Positions 35,944 to 45,017 of a stretch of DNA of 64,000 nt are shown piece by piece. Numbering within the stretch: the stretch's first letter is position 1; every line of letters starts with the position of its first letter. The stretch is taken from NCBI RefSeq assembly GCF_000332095.2, contig NZ_KI913949.1, positions 4,239,048 to 4,303,047 on the forward strand. Direction: 5' to 3'. Source of the DNA: Leptolyngbya sp. PCC 6406. GTDB lineage: Bacteria; Cyanobacteriota; Cyanobacteriia; Phormidesmidales; Phormidesmidaceae. Below the pieces are notes generated by a model. That model worked only from the letters and a program-made list of their open reading frames with translations, was not told the DNA's origin and ran no database searches. The translations under genes and the position numbers were made by a program.

Positions 35944-36702
35944 ATGACGATGCATACCCAGCTTCAAACCGCCTTTGCCCAAGGCCAAGCCCTCAAAATC
36001 ATCGCGGGTCTGACCAATTTCGATCGCGATCGCGTTGCCGCCGTTGTGCGGGCCGCCCATCGGGGGGGAGCCACCTTCCTGGATATCGCTGCTGATGGCG
36101 ATCTGGTACATCTTGCCAAGGGGCTGACGGATCTGCCCATCTGCGTATCGGCGGTAGATCCGGATGCCTTTCTGCCCCCTGTCGCTGCCGGAGCCGATCT
36201 GATCGAGATTGGTAACTTTGACGCCTTCTATGCCCAGGGTCTGCGTTTTGAAGCGGCGGAGGTACTGGATCTGACTCGCCGGACCCGCGCCCTGCTGCCC
36301 CACATCACCCTCTCGGTGACAGTACCCCACATTCTCCCCCTGGATGCCCAGGTTCAGTTGGCAGAGGATCTCGTCGCCGCTGGGGCCGACATCATCCAAA
36401 CCGAGGGAGGCACCAGCAGCCAGCCCACCAGTCCCGGTACTCTGGGACTGATTGAAAAAGCAGCCCCGACCTTGGCAGCGGCGCGGGAAATTTCCCAAGT
36501 TGTTTCTGTTCCCGTGCTGTGCGCTTCGGGCCTGTCGAATGTCACCGCCCCCCTTGCGATCGCGGCGGGAGCAGCGGGCATTGGTGTCGGCTCAGCGGTG
36601 AACAAGCTCGATAACGAGCTGGCCATGGTGGCCGTAGTTCGCAGCCTAGTGGAAGCCCTCAGTAGCGCCCGCCGCGCCGCTGGCGTTCCCACCATCCACT
36701 AA
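35944..36702 (+). CDS. ycf23: Ycf23/DUF561 family protein
   Basis: A 252-residue TIM-barrel-like protein conserved in cyanobacteria and red-algal plastids as Ycf23. Signature stretches are LKIIAGLTNFDRDRVAAVVRAA, residues about 18-39, GGATFLDIAADGDLV, LICVSAVDPDAF-like ICVSAVDPDAF, and ADIIQTEGGTSSQP. GIGVGSAVNKL near the C-terminus resembles a phosphate-binding loop of a barrel enzyme. The activity is unknown. Confidence 0.86.
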   Translation: MTMHTQLQTAFAQGQALKIIAGLTNFDRDRVAAVVRAAHRGGATFLDIAADGDLVHLAKGLTDLPICVSAVDPDAFLPPVAAGADLIEIGNFDAFYAQGLRFEAAEVLDLTRRTRALLPHITLSVTVPHILPLDAQVQLAEDLVAAGADIIQTEGGTSSQPTSPGTLGLIEKAAPTLAAAREISQVVSVPVLCASGLSNVTAPLAIAAGAAGIGVGSAVNKLDNELAMVAVVRSLVEALSSARRAAGVPTIH

Positions 36703-36752
36703 CACCAAGACGACCATAGGTCAGGTACAGGGGAGCCTAAACCCCAAATGCA

Positions 36753-36797
36753 AAACGCCTTGCGGCGCAGTGGTAATCCTGGCGCCACAAGGCGTTT
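36753..36797. terminator. Bidirectional terminator-like hairpin
   Basis: The arms AAACGCCTTGCGGCGC (36753-36768) and GCGCCACAAGGCGTTT (36782-36797) pair over 16 positions with one mismatch. It lies between the convergent ycf23 and the DUF218 gene and ends in short A/T runs on both sides, so it could stop transcription from both directions. Confidence 0.7.
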
Positions 36798-36838
36798 ATA
36801 GCAGTGAGTCGGCGCAGGCCGACTTTCATTGACAGACC

Positions 36839-37954
36839 CTAATTGGGCGGTACGACCTCGACGACTTGGTTCCAGCGCACATCAAAGCCCGGTAGCCATC
36901 CCCGTAGGAAGTAGTAGATAGAGGTCATTAACTCGTCCCAATAGCGAGTGGTCAGGCGCAGCGCCTCCACATTGGGCATGATGTCCGATAGTTGAGCCAG
37001 GGTATCGCCGCTGCGCAGACTACTACTGCCGTAGAGATCTGTCGGCCACGCCACTGCATTCAAACCGCGCTCTTCAAAGGTGAGGGCTGTCCGGCGCATC
37101 GTTAGAGCCGGGGCGACGATGGCGATTCGATCCGCATCCCGCCCGGTTTGGGTGGGACTCAGATACTGGCGTTCCTCCAAAATTTCCCGTGTTCGCCGCA
37201 CCGTACTGTTCACATCCATCCCCGTGGTCTGAATCGGAGCGATGACCTCAGCGGGTATGCCCCCGGCACCCAGAACCTGGCGCAGAGTTTGCTCCTTCCC
37301 AGCTTTTTCTTCGGCGCTGCCATGGAGAGGTCCTGCCGTCACCACGACCAAGGGATTACTCCCGTTCTGGCGCAGTTGCTGATAGAGACTCGCCCCGCTT
37401 CGTAAGCGGGCGGTGAGGTCAGGGTTGAGAGTGCTGCCTGTGTCGATCTGGCTGGGGAAATAGCCCGATCCGCTGGCCACGTCCATGTTTTCCCCCATGA
37501 TTACTACGGCAACAACGCGGCTGAGGGGGGCGGTCTCGGGCACCGCTGGACAGATATCCTCACAAATGCCCCGCTGAGCATTGTAAGCCTGCTGGATCGA
37601 CTGCTCCGCTTGCCCCACTAAGGCTCGGGCAAACAACGGCACACTTGACACCAGTAAGATCGCTAGCGCGATCGCAACCTGCTGCCCCTTCACCTTTTTG
37701 AGACCCTCGGTAAGGGCAAAGATGAGCAGTAGCACTGAGGCCCCGAGAGGCGTCAAGGGCAGGGAGATGATTCGCCAGATGGTGCCAATGGTTTGGTCGT
37801 TCGGGTCAATGAACGACAGCACAATCAGGGCCAGGATAATGGCCCCCCCAAACCAAGTTAAGAACTTGCGGGGAATGAATTTGAGCAGCACGTACCAGAT
37901 CAGTAATCCGACGGCGACCCAAAGAAGAATGCGGGTGAGCAGGGCTAACAGCAT
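36839..37954 (-). CDS. YdcF/DUF218-family membrane protein
   Basis: A 371-residue protein with about three to four N-terminal membrane helices (ILLWVAVGLLIWYVLLKFI; FGGAIILALIVLSFI; LGASVLLLIFALTEGL) and a C-terminal DUF218 domain beginning near VVAVVIMGENMD. DUF218 motifs LVVVTAGPLHGSAEEK and RIAIVAPALTMRRTALTF are visible. Relatives (ElyC/YdcF/SanA) affect envelope and glycan precursor metabolism; the role here is inferred only from family. Confidence 0.83.
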   Translation of the reverse strand: MLLALLTRILLWVAVGLLIWYVLLKFIPRKFLTWFGGAIILALIVLSFIDPNDQTIGTIWRIISLPLTPLGASVLLLIFALTEGLKKVKGQQVAIALAILLVSSVPLFARALVGQAEQSIQQAYNAQRGICEDICPAVPETAPLSRVVAVVIMGENMDVASGSGYFPSQIDTGSTLNPDLTARLRSGASLYQQLRQNGSNPLVVVTAGPLHGSAEEKAGKEQTLRQVLGAGGIPAEVIAPIQTTGMDVNSTVRRTREILEERQYLSPTQTGRDADRIAIVAPALTMRRTALTFEERGLNAVAWPTDLYGSSSLRSGDTLAQLSDIMPNVEALRLTTRYWDELMTSIYYFLRGWLPGFDVRWNQVVEVVPPN

Positions 37955-38267
37955 GGTGGCTCAGATCCGGAAGCGCAGCGCGGGGCTGAAGCTGGAACAG
38001 CGGTACAGAACAAAACGATTTCAGGAAGGAAAGGTGCAGGGGACAACGGACAGTAACGGTCCTACTGCCTCACGAATGATACATTTGCCGGAAGGTGATG
38101 GCACAGGGAATCTACGGCGTTTTCACCTAAATCCCTAAAAATATAGACAAAATAGGGCGCGGGGAATTCCCCGCGCCCTATTTTAAGAAGTCTGTCAGCT
38201 TACAATCCGAGCCGCCTTGACTTCAGACTCGCCTCAAATCGGCCAGTTCACCGCTTGAATTTCAGGC
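37955..38267. other. Intergenic region with strong terminator palindrome
   Basis: 313 bp without a gene apart from the perfect palindrome at 38149-38184. No RNA gene or repeat family member is recognised. Confidence 0.6.
38149..38184 (-). terminator. Perfect 36-nt palindrome, terminator of the choice-of-anchor I gene
   Basis: AAAATAGGGCGCGGGGAA is followed directly by its exact complement. The G/C-rich core flanked by A4/T4 works on either strand. On the minus strand it follows the stop of the PEP-CTERM gene by 84 bp, so it most likely terminates that transcript. Confidence 0.8.
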
Positions 38268-40001
38268 TTACTGCCACCGTCGCTTGAGGCCCAGTCCGCT
38301 GACCCCAGCCAGCATTAGTAGACCCGCGATCGCACCAGGTTCCGGTACGGTTACCTCCTCTGAGCCATCCTCCACGGCAAACAGAGTTGTGGTGCCACTA
38401 ACTTCGTTGGTGGTGACGACTAGGTTTTTGCCATTGGGACTGAGTTGGGCGGGGATAAACAACACTCCTTCTGCACCGAGATCTCCCGCCTCTTCTGGGG
38501 GCAGCTCCAAGTCGAAGTTGCGGTTGTTGACATAGCTCTGGAAGACGGGAGCTGCGGGGTTGGTGATGTCATAGGCCATGACACCGCCGACGCGCTCTAG
38601 GCCGATGAAGGCATAGATGCGCCCGTTCACAACACCGATATCGATCCCTTCGGGTTCGGGGCCTTTGTTATCGCTGCGGGTATCGAAGGAGTCGTTGCTT
38701 TCGTGGTTAGCGTTGAAGGCATTGAGGGGCAAGTTACCTGCTGCAATCTCAGCGGCAATGATCTGCTCAAAGGCATCCCCACTGTCCCACACTAGGTTGC
38801 CGTCGGTGTCCCAGATGGAGAAGGAGCGCGCCCCGAAGGCGTAGAGTTCCTCGTATCTCCCCTCTGCATTTTGCCCGAGAGTTTTCGTAATGGTGAGTCG
38901 CCCGAGGTTGGCGTTGTCCCGTAGGGTAGCGCGATCGGGGAAGGCGATGGGATCCAGACCATTGGCCCCTAAGCCCCGCACCCGTTCCTCTTCGGAAAAA
39001 CCGGTATAGTCTCGCGCATCCCCTTCGTTAGCGGTAACAATGTAGGTTTTGCCATCCACTTCGTAGCTAGAAATTGCGTCGGGCTGGTACATGCCAAATA
39101 CGGGCCAGTTGGCAATGTTAATGGCGTCGTCGCGATCGCTAGCATCTAGCCCATTCCCTGGCAGCCTGTGATCCTTGTAGCCCAGGGGTAGGATTTTTTC
39201 GATTTCATTGGTCTCCAGGTTCAGAACCGCGATCGCGTTGTTTTCCTGGAGACTGATGTAGGCCGTTTTGGAATCCTTCGACACGGTGATGTACTCGGGT
39301 TCCAGATCTTGGGAAACGGTGGCGTTGGGGCCAAAGATCCGTACTCCACTCGCAATCAATGCATCCTTTTGGCTATCAAAGGCGTTGAATCCAGCGGTGA
39401 TGCTGGTAAGGGTGCCGCTGATGCCCCCGGATACGTCAATGATACTGACTGACCCTTCAGGATCCACGGAATCCGCCTGGTTGTAGCTGTTAGGCTCCCC
39501 TTCATTCGCCACCAAGAGCTTGGTGCCATCGGGGGTAAAGGTGAGCATGTCCGGCAGGGCTCCTACCTTGACGACATTCTGGTAAAGGCCATCGAGGTCA
39601 AAAAAGACGACGCTGCCGAGGTCTGTCTTGTTGCTGGCCTCTATCGCCGCTGCGATATAGCTAAAGCCGTTATAGCTATTGTAGGCAACGCTGTTGACTG
39701 CACCCAGATCCAACCCGTAGTTAGCGGCGATGCCATTGATGTCAATGGTGCCAAAGAGGGTGGGCAGGGTTGGGTCAGCAATGTCCAGAATGTCAATGCT
39801 GTTGGTAGTGGCGTTGGTTACAAACAGCCGATAGGCATCGGGGGCATAGGTGGCAATTTCCGAGGCTCCAATCCCTAGTCCGCTGTCATAGGTGCCCACA
39901 GGGGTCAAGGTAAACGCCTGGACAGGGGCTGCCATCATCCCCACCAGTAAGGCTGTGGGCAGAACCACTGACCCTGGCATCATCGAGAAATTGATCATCA
40001 T
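38268..40001 (-). CDS. Choice-of-anchor I protein with PEP-CTERM sorting signal
   Basis: A secreted 577-residue protein. A signal peptide (hydrophobic LPTALLVGMMAAPVQA) is followed by a beta-propeller-like domain with repeated strands such as DMLTFTPDGTKLLVANEGEP, ISVSKDSKTAYISLQENN-like segments and TYIVTANEGDARDY. These match the choice-of-anchor I family. The C-terminus VPEPGAIAGLLMLAG plus a basic tail is a PEP-CTERM anchor, which predicts processing by an exosortase system and surface or envelope placement. The ligand or activity is unknown. Confidence 0.88.
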   Translation of the reverse strand: MMINFSMMPGSVVLPTALLVGMMAAPVQAFTLTPVGTYDSGLGIGASEIATYAPDAYRLFVTNATTNSIDILDIADPTLPTLFGTIDINGIAANYGLDLGAVNSVAYNSYNGFSYIAAAIEASNKTDLGSVVFFDLDGLYQNVVKVGALPDMLTFTPDGTKLLVANEGEPNSYNQADSVDPEGSVSIIDVSGGISGTLTSITAGFNAFDSQKDALIASGVRIFGPNATVSQDLEPEYITVSKDSKTAYISLQENNAIAVLNLETNEIEKILPLGYKDHRLPGNGLDASDRDDAINIANWPVFGMYQPDAISSYEVDGKTYIVTANEGDARDYTGFSEEERVRGLGANGLDPIAFPDRATLRDNANLGRLTITKTLGQNAEGRYEELYAFGARSFSIWDTDGNLVWDSGDAFEQIIAAEIAAGNLPLNAFNANHESNDSFDTRSDNKGPEPEGIDIGVVNGRIYAFIGLERVGGVMAYDITNPAAPVFQSYVNNRNFDLELPPEEAGDLGAEGVLFIPAQLSPNGKNLVVTTNEVSGTTTLFAVEDGSEEVTVPEPGAIAGLLMLAGVSGLGLKRRWQ

Positions 40002-40170
40002 GGGATTTAATTCACGGGATATTGAACGTGGCTAAAAATACGCGCCACCCCGCAAAATACTGACCCAGCCTTAAGCGACAGCGCCAAGCAGATTAACCCT
40101 GGGTAAACCCACGGAAACTTCACCAGATCTTCATGAAATCACTCCGGAAAGCAGCGGAAAACGCCCTGCC

Positions 40171-40929
40171 TTAAAGGGAGTCCGGTTCGATGCCCAGTTC
40201 CTGTAATCGAGCTGCTAGCCGTTCTGCCCGTTGTTGTTCTTGGTCAGCGCGTTGTTGTTCTTGGTCAGCGCGTTGTTGTTCTTGGTCGGCCCGTTGTTGT
40301 TCTTGGTCGGCCCGTTGTTGTTCTTGGTCGGCCCGTTGTCGTTCTTGGTCTCGTTGCTGGGCCAGCTCCACTGGGGTCAGAAACCGTTCTCCCGCTGGCG
40401 TATAGATGTTCAACGTGTCAGCACCAAGTTCAAAGCGAATCCCCAAGCGGGGGCTGACCCAGCCTGCCATCTCGGGGATTTCGGCCAAATATCCATCCAT
40501 CCGCTGGGAGCCGATTAACTCGTTGCGATCTGGATCGTACTGGTAATATTCTTCAACCCCGTACTCTTGATAGAAGAGAACCTTACGGGTCATCTCTGTA
40601 CCGGTGTTACAAGGGGAGAGAACTTCAAACACCACTTGGGGCGCGATTCCCCCCTCTTGCCACTGTCGGTAAGATCCGCGATCGCCCTTGGGTCGCCCAA
40701 ATACCACCATGGCGTCGGGGGCTTGACAGAGGCGGTTATTCCCCTCCACCGGGTACCACAGCAGATCTCCCGCGATAAAGATATCGGGTTGGGCCGCAAA
40801 CAGAATTTCCAGATTTTCCTTGATGGTGACAATCCATCGAAATTGCTGGGTATTTTCCGCCATCGGTTTTCCATCACTTTCGGGATAGACCACCGCTGCG
40901 GGCGATAGTGTCTGGGGTTGTGCGACCAT
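40171..40929 (-). CDS. Uma2-family protein with C-terminal heptad repeat coil
   Basis: A 252-residue Uma2/DUF820 protein. The PD-(D/E)xK-like core includes CQAPDAMVVFGRPKGDRG and VVFEVLSPCNTGTEMTRK. The C-terminus has five exact or near-exact copies of the heptad RADQEQQ (residues about 205-240), encoded by the 21-bp DNA repeat at 40229-40353, which predicts a long charged coiled coil. Nuclease activity is not shown. It is distinct from the shorter Uma2 gene at 24405, which lacks the repeat. Confidence 0.85.
   Translation of the reverse strand: MVAQPQTLSPAAVVYPESDGKPMAENTQQFRWIVTIKENLEILFAAQPDIFIAGDLLWYPVEGNNRLCQAPDAMVVFGRPKGDRGSYRQWQEGGIAPQVVFEVLSPCNTGTEMTRKVLFYQEYGVEEYYQYDPDRNELIGSQRMDGYLAEIPEMAGWVSPRLGIRFELGADTLNIYTPAGERFLTPVELAQQRDQERQRADQEQQRADQEQQRADQEQQRADQEQQRADQEQQRAERLAARLQELGIEPDSL
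40229..40353. repeat. 21-bp in-frame tandem repeat (five copies plus a partial)
   Basis: Copies begin at 40229, 40250, 40271, 40292 and 40313, with a diverged sixth at 40334. Copies one and two end in CAGCG and copies three to five in CGGCC, indicating two rounds of duplication. The repeat encodes the RADQEQQ heptads of the overlapping Uma2-type gene, so length variation would keep the reading frame. Confidence 0.9.
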
Positions 40930-41061
40930 GGCCCGATCTGGTCCAAATCAGTACCTCCAAACTAACACAGCCCTCAGAAGCAGCTTCCCCCAAGGATAGC
41001 CCTGGAGGGGAGCACTATACTAAGGACACCTTCCACCCCCCTTTATCCGCCGATTGCCGCG

Positions 41062-43038
41062 ATGGTCTCCCACCAGCCAAAGGCAATCGCACCTATCCCT
41101 GAGGCCGTCATGAATGACTTTTTCAAAGGCTTTGAGCAACTGCTAGAACTGGCCAAAACCCTAGAGGAAAAGGCGGAACGGGGGGAACTGAAAACGGATA
41201 TTCGGGTCAATGCCCGTAGTTTTAGCGCCATTCCCCGCCAGGGCAATATCCCCACCGACATCGGTGTTAGCAAAATGCGATCGCCCCGGTCCAATTCCGA
41301 GGTGGGCTCTGAGGCGGGTGCTGGAATCGGAATCAACGATTTCGACGAAGCTGTCATCATTACCCCACCTCCCGCTGACGCCCAAGCCGCACCCTCACCG
41401 GACTCGGGGCAGGCAGAGACCACCCCCTCCCCGACAGGGTCTGACCAAACTCCGAGCCCCTCCCTGGCGGAGGTGGGCGGGTTAGCCAGCGTCGTGCAGG
41501 AGCTAAGGGAACTGGTGGAGCTGCCCCTAAAACGGCCCCAGGTACTGGCCAAGCTGGGGTTGGAGCCGCCTCGGGGCGTGTTGCTGGTGGGACCACCGGG
41601 AACAGGGAAGACCCTGACGGCGCGATCGCTAGCGGAGACACTCGGGGTTAACTACATTGCCATCGTTGGCCCTGAAGTTATGGGCAAGTATTACGGCGAA
41701 GCGGAGGGTCGCCTGCGTCAGGTCTTTGAAAAAGCTGCCAAGGCAGCCCCCTGCCTGATTTTTATCGACGAAATCGATAGCCTCGCTCCCGATCGCAACA
41801 AGGTAGAAGGTGAAGTAGAAAAACGCCTCGTAGCCCAACTCCTAAGCCTGCTGGACGGCTTTGCTAAAACTACCGGGGTGATTGTTCTAGCCGCCACTAA
41901 CCGCCCGGATCATCTAGACCCAGCCCTGCGCCGCCCCGGACGCTTTGATCGCGAAGTCCATTTCCGTGTTCCTGACCGGGCCGGACGATTGGAGATTTTA
42001 CAGATTCAAACCCGCGCCATGCCCCTGGATGGTTCGGTAGATTTAGGTGCGATCGCAGATGCCGCCGTAGGCATGGTGGGAGCCGATCTCAAGGCTCTAG
42101 GCCAGAAAGCGGCCTACATCGCCCTGCGGCGGCAGGTCCCAACCCTAGGGACGGCAATCCCCGAAAACTTACACGTGGGTCACGGAGACTTCTTGGCGGC
42201 CCTAAAGGAAATCAAACCCTCAGTCCTCCGGGCCGTGGAGGTAGAATCCCCCCAAGTCCGATGGGAAGAAATTGGCGGTCTAGAAGAGGCCAAGCGCATC
42301 CTCCAGGAGTCAGTAGAAGGAGCCCTCCTCTATCCCGAGTTGTACCGGCAAACCGGAGCCACCGCCCCTCGGGGAATACTGCTATGGGGACCACCCGGCA
42401 CCGGCAAGACCCTATTAGCAAAAGCGATCGCAGCCCAAGCCCGTGCCAACTTCATCGCCATCAACGGGCCAGAACTCCTCACCCGCTGGGTAGGAGCCGC
42501 AGAACAGGCCGTGCGGGAACTCTTCGCCAAGGCCCGCCAAGCCTCCCCCTGCGTCGTGTTTATAGATGAAATCGACACCCTAGCCCCAATCCGAGGGCAA
42601 TTTCAGGGAGACTCTGGTGTTAGCGATCGCGTCGTCGGCCAACTACTGACAGAATTGGATGGCCTCCAAGCCTGCACCGATGTCCTCCTCGTTGGAGCCA
42701 CCAACCGCCGGGGAGCCCTAGATCCTGCCCTCCTCCGCTCCGGTCGCCTCGACCTCCAAATCGAGGTAGGTCTACCAGATGCCCCCAGCCGTCACGCCAT
42801 TCTCCAAGTCCACAACCAGGATCGGCCCCTAGCAGAGGTGAATCTCCACCACTGGGCACAGGAAACCGAAGGCTGGAACGGAGCCGACCTCGCCCTCCTG
42901 AGTAACCAAGCCGCCCTAGAAGCCATCCGCGACTATCGCGCTAGCGGCAACACCGATCCCAGTCAAATCCATATCCATCCTGCCCATTTTCAACATGCCT
43001 TTGAGGTGCTGCATCTTCAAAAAGATTCGGCTCATTGA
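41062..43038 (+). CDS. CDC48-like double AAA ATPase
   Basis: A 658-residue ATPase with two AAA modules. The first has Walker A VGPPGTGKTLTARSLAE (about residue 176), Walker B LIFIDEIDSLAPDR and RRPGRFDREV; the second has WGPPGTGKTLLAKAIAA (about 442), VVFIDEIDTLAPIR and LRSGRLDLQI. Residues 1-140 are short and low-complexity instead of the double-psi barrel N-domain of true CDC48/VAT. This suggests an unfoldase/segregase with a different adaptor. The last bases overlap the open frame of the first gene of the polysaccharide island. Confidence 0.9.
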   Translation: MVSHQPKAIAPIPEAVMNDFFKGFEQLLELAKTLEEKAERGELKTDIRVNARSFSAIPRQGNIPTDIGVSKMRSPRSNSEVGSEAGAGIGINDFDEAVIITPPPADAQAAPSPDSGQAETTPSPTGSDQTPSPSLAEVGGLASVVQELRELVELPLKRPQVLAKLGLEPPRGVLLVGPPGTGKTLTARSLAETLGVNYIAIVGPEVMGKYYGEAEGRLRQVFEKAAKAAPCLIFIDEIDSLAPDRNKVEGEVEKRLVAQLLSLLDGFAKTTGVIVLAATNRPDHLDPALRRPGRFDREVHFRVPDRAGRLEILQIQTRAMPLDGSVDLGAIADAAVGMVGADLKALGQKAAYIALRRQVPTLGTAIPENLHVGHGDFLAALKEIKPSVLRAVEVESPQVRWEEIGGLEEAKRILQESVEGALLYPELYRQTGATAPRGILLWGPPGTGKTLLAKAIAAQARANFIAINGPELLTRWVGAAEQAVRELFAKARQASPCVVFIDEIDTLAPIRGQFQGDSGVSDRVVGQLLTELDGLQACTDVLLVGATNRRGALDPALLRSGRLDLQIEVGLPDAPSRHAILQVHNQDRPLAEVNLHHWAQETEGWNGADLALLSNQAALEAIRDYRASGNTDPSQIHIHPAHFQHAFEVLHLQKDSAH

Positions 43039-43070
43039 TTACACTACATCACAACGTTTTTCGCCTTGAC

Positions 43071-44102
43071 ATGAACCCCAAACACCCCTCAATTTACTTT
43101 TGGCTACCTGCAGACATCTGGCCCCATCCCTTTCCTGAGAAAGCCGATACCTTTATCACACGACGTGGATTTGATAGCTGGGTTACTCAAACCTATCTGC
43201 GTTTAAGAGAGGCAGGTTTTGATTGTCAAAAGGCAAATGAAATTCCTGATGAAGGCATTATTATTGCCTATCGTGATTTTTTACCCTATGATTTCAAACC
43301 TAATCCTAGGCAACTCTGTGTTTGCATTAAAGGAGACAAAAATCCGAATCCTTATGCTCAAATCCACATTACCCACAATCTCGTGGAATCTCAATCTCCC
43401 AATCTCAAAGTTCAATCAATTACCCATGACTATCAACTCCTATGGGGACCGCGCTATTATATTCCTCACTGGCCTCAGCCCGGTTTAATTCCTCGTGATC
43501 TAGCCAGAGGTGAGCGTATAGAAAACATTGCCTATTACGGCAATCCTTATAACCTGGCCCCAGAGTTACGACAACCGCAATGGAATGAATTTGTGCAATC
43601 GTTAGGGATGAATTGGATTGTTGAGCAGCAACGCGATCGATGGCATGACTATCGTCAGGTTGATATTGTAGTCGCGGTGCGAAGCTTTACGGACAAAACT
43701 GATTACCCTTGGAAACCCGCTTCGAAATTGTTTAATAGTTGGCGTGCAGAAACCCCGGCTATTTTAGGTGTTGAGTCGGCATTTCAGGGAGAACGAAAAA
43801 GTCATCTTGATTATCTTGAAGTTCGTTCCTGCTCGGAGCTAAAAAACGCCTTGAAAAGACTAAAAGATGATCCTACATTGTATAGAGCTATGCAGGAGAA
43901 TGGTCGGCAACGAGCTCAAGAGATTGAGATTCCCCAAATGGTGGCAAGATGGCAACATTTTCTGCTAAATGTTGCGGTGCCTGCCTACGAAAAATGGTGT
44001 AGCCAAAATTCAGTAGAACGTCACCTCTATTTCTTAACTAGAACGCTTGCACTAAAGGCGAGTCGAGTACAAAAAACAATGCTTGGATATCTGATTGACT
44101 GA
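43071..44102 (+). CDS. Glycosyltransferase-like protein (GT-B type)
   Basis: A 343-residue protein with a C-terminal Rossmann half typical of GT-B enzymes: VDIVVAVRSFTDKTDYPWKPASKLFNSWRAETPAILG, residues about 200-236 here, is the nucleotide-sugar-binding pattern, followed by ENGRQRAQEIEIPQMVARW. The frame is open to a TTG at 43035, but the ATG at 43071 begins the ordered sequence (MNPKHPSIYFWLP). It is the first gene of the AT-richer island. The sugar and acceptor are unknown. Confidence 0.75.
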   Translation: MNPKHPSIYFWLPADIWPHPFPEKADTFITRRGFDSWVTQTYLRLREAGFDCQKANEIPDEGIIIAYRDFLPYDFKPNPRQLCVCIKGDKNPNPYAQIHITHNLVESQSPNLKVQSITHDYQLLWGPRYYIPHWPQPGLIPRDLARGERIENIAYYGNPYNLAPELRQPQWNEFVQSLGMNWIVEQQRDRWHDYRQVDIVVAVRSFTDKTDYPWKPASKLFNSWRAETPAILGVESAFQGERKSHLDYLEVRSCSELKNALKRLKDDPTLYRAMQENGRQRAQEIEIPQMVARWQHFLLNVAVPAYEKWCSQNSVERHLYFLTRTLALKASRVQKTMLGYLID

Positions 44103-44206
44103 CTAAATTTCCTGCCTATGTCTATCGATAAATAGGTTTGCTGAACACATCAATGGCTTAATTTTGCAGTGTTGGCATTGTGAATTTGAAATGTGAAAGC
44201 TTCCAT

Positions 44207-44974
44207 TTAGAAATAGTAGAACTCAAAGTCCTTTAAAGCTGAGAAGCGAGTCAGGTTAAGACGACGATGATAAGCGAGTCGTCGCCTAAAATTTTGCCAA
44301 GGACTTTTAGGTCGTCGTTGAGAGGCATCAGTATGGTTGTAAATTTGTTTCAGTGACCGCCAAACTTCATCCGTTTGCACTGATAGACCAAGCTTAGCTG
44401 CCGCCATACCGACTGCATTTCCGGCCCCTGCCTGTATTTTGTGTAGCTCCAGATATCGAGCTAGCCGTCCCCACAGTTCACAAAATTCTTCGCCCTGATT
44501 TTGATCTGTACAAACTGTGAATAAGGACTCCCCAATCCAAGCAGCTTCTGACAGATCTAGATCGATTTTCCTAGCCAATTTCTCAATCGTTGGCAACCTT
44601 TCAGGTGTGAAACGACTCACATGAGTAACAAGATCTTCGTAATAACCACTGATGCCAGGAGCCCAGTTGAGAACTGGTAAGGGAGCCGTTAACCGAGCAT
44701 CCACGTCGATAAATGTGACTGCCGAAAACAGGCTGAGTCCCTTTGCGATCGCAAAACGTTTGTCATGATAACAATGCTGAACTCCCACTTGCCGATGCTT
44801 GAACGCCAGAACATTGGATATGCCATCAAAAAAGCTGGGATCATCCGTATAGATGATGATTTGAGTTCCCGGTGAATATTGCTCTAGATCACCAATTAAA
44901 TCCTTAGCCATTAAATGATATCGACGGCCTAGGGCCAGAGTGCAAAAACCGTGCTTGCCTTTTCCTGTCTGCAT
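44207..44974 (-). CDS. GT-A-fold glycosyltransferase-like protein
   Basis: A 255-residue protein with an N-terminal strand (GFCTLALGRRYHLMAKDLIGD), a sugar-nucleotide-binding region and a DxD metal motif in AVTFIDVDARL (about residue 92). Downstream conserved residues (WIGESLFTVCTDQ, AGAGNAVGMAAAKLG) fit a short GT8-like enzyme. It has a very basic C-terminus that may contact membranes. Substrate unknown. Confidence 0.72.
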   Translation of the reverse strand: MQTGKGKHGFCTLALGRRYHLMAKDLIGDLEQYSPGTQIIIYTDDPSFFDGISNVLAFKHRQVGVQHCYHDKRFAIAKGLSLFSAVTFIDVDARLTAPLPVLNWAPGISGYYEDLVTHVSRFTPERLPTIEKLARKIDLDLSEAAWIGESLFTVCTDQNQGEEFCELWGRLARYLELHKIQAGAGNAVGMAAAKLGLSVQTDEVWRSLKQIYNHTDASQRRPKSPWQNFRRRLAYHRRLNLTRFSALKDFEFYYF

Positions 44975-45017
44975 AGCCCCATCAACTCCAGCGCAAAATT
45001 CAATAGGATCGAAAATT

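Noticed and set aside
40229-40353. CRISPR-like array
   Set aside because: Contiguous 21-bp repeats with no spacers, in frame within a gene; no CRISPR array was seen anywhere in the window.
40190-40518. Two plus-strand frames rich in Cys-Ser-Trp or Leu-Phe-Leu-Val repeats
   Set aside because: Antisense translations of the 21-bp repeat in the Uma2 gene.
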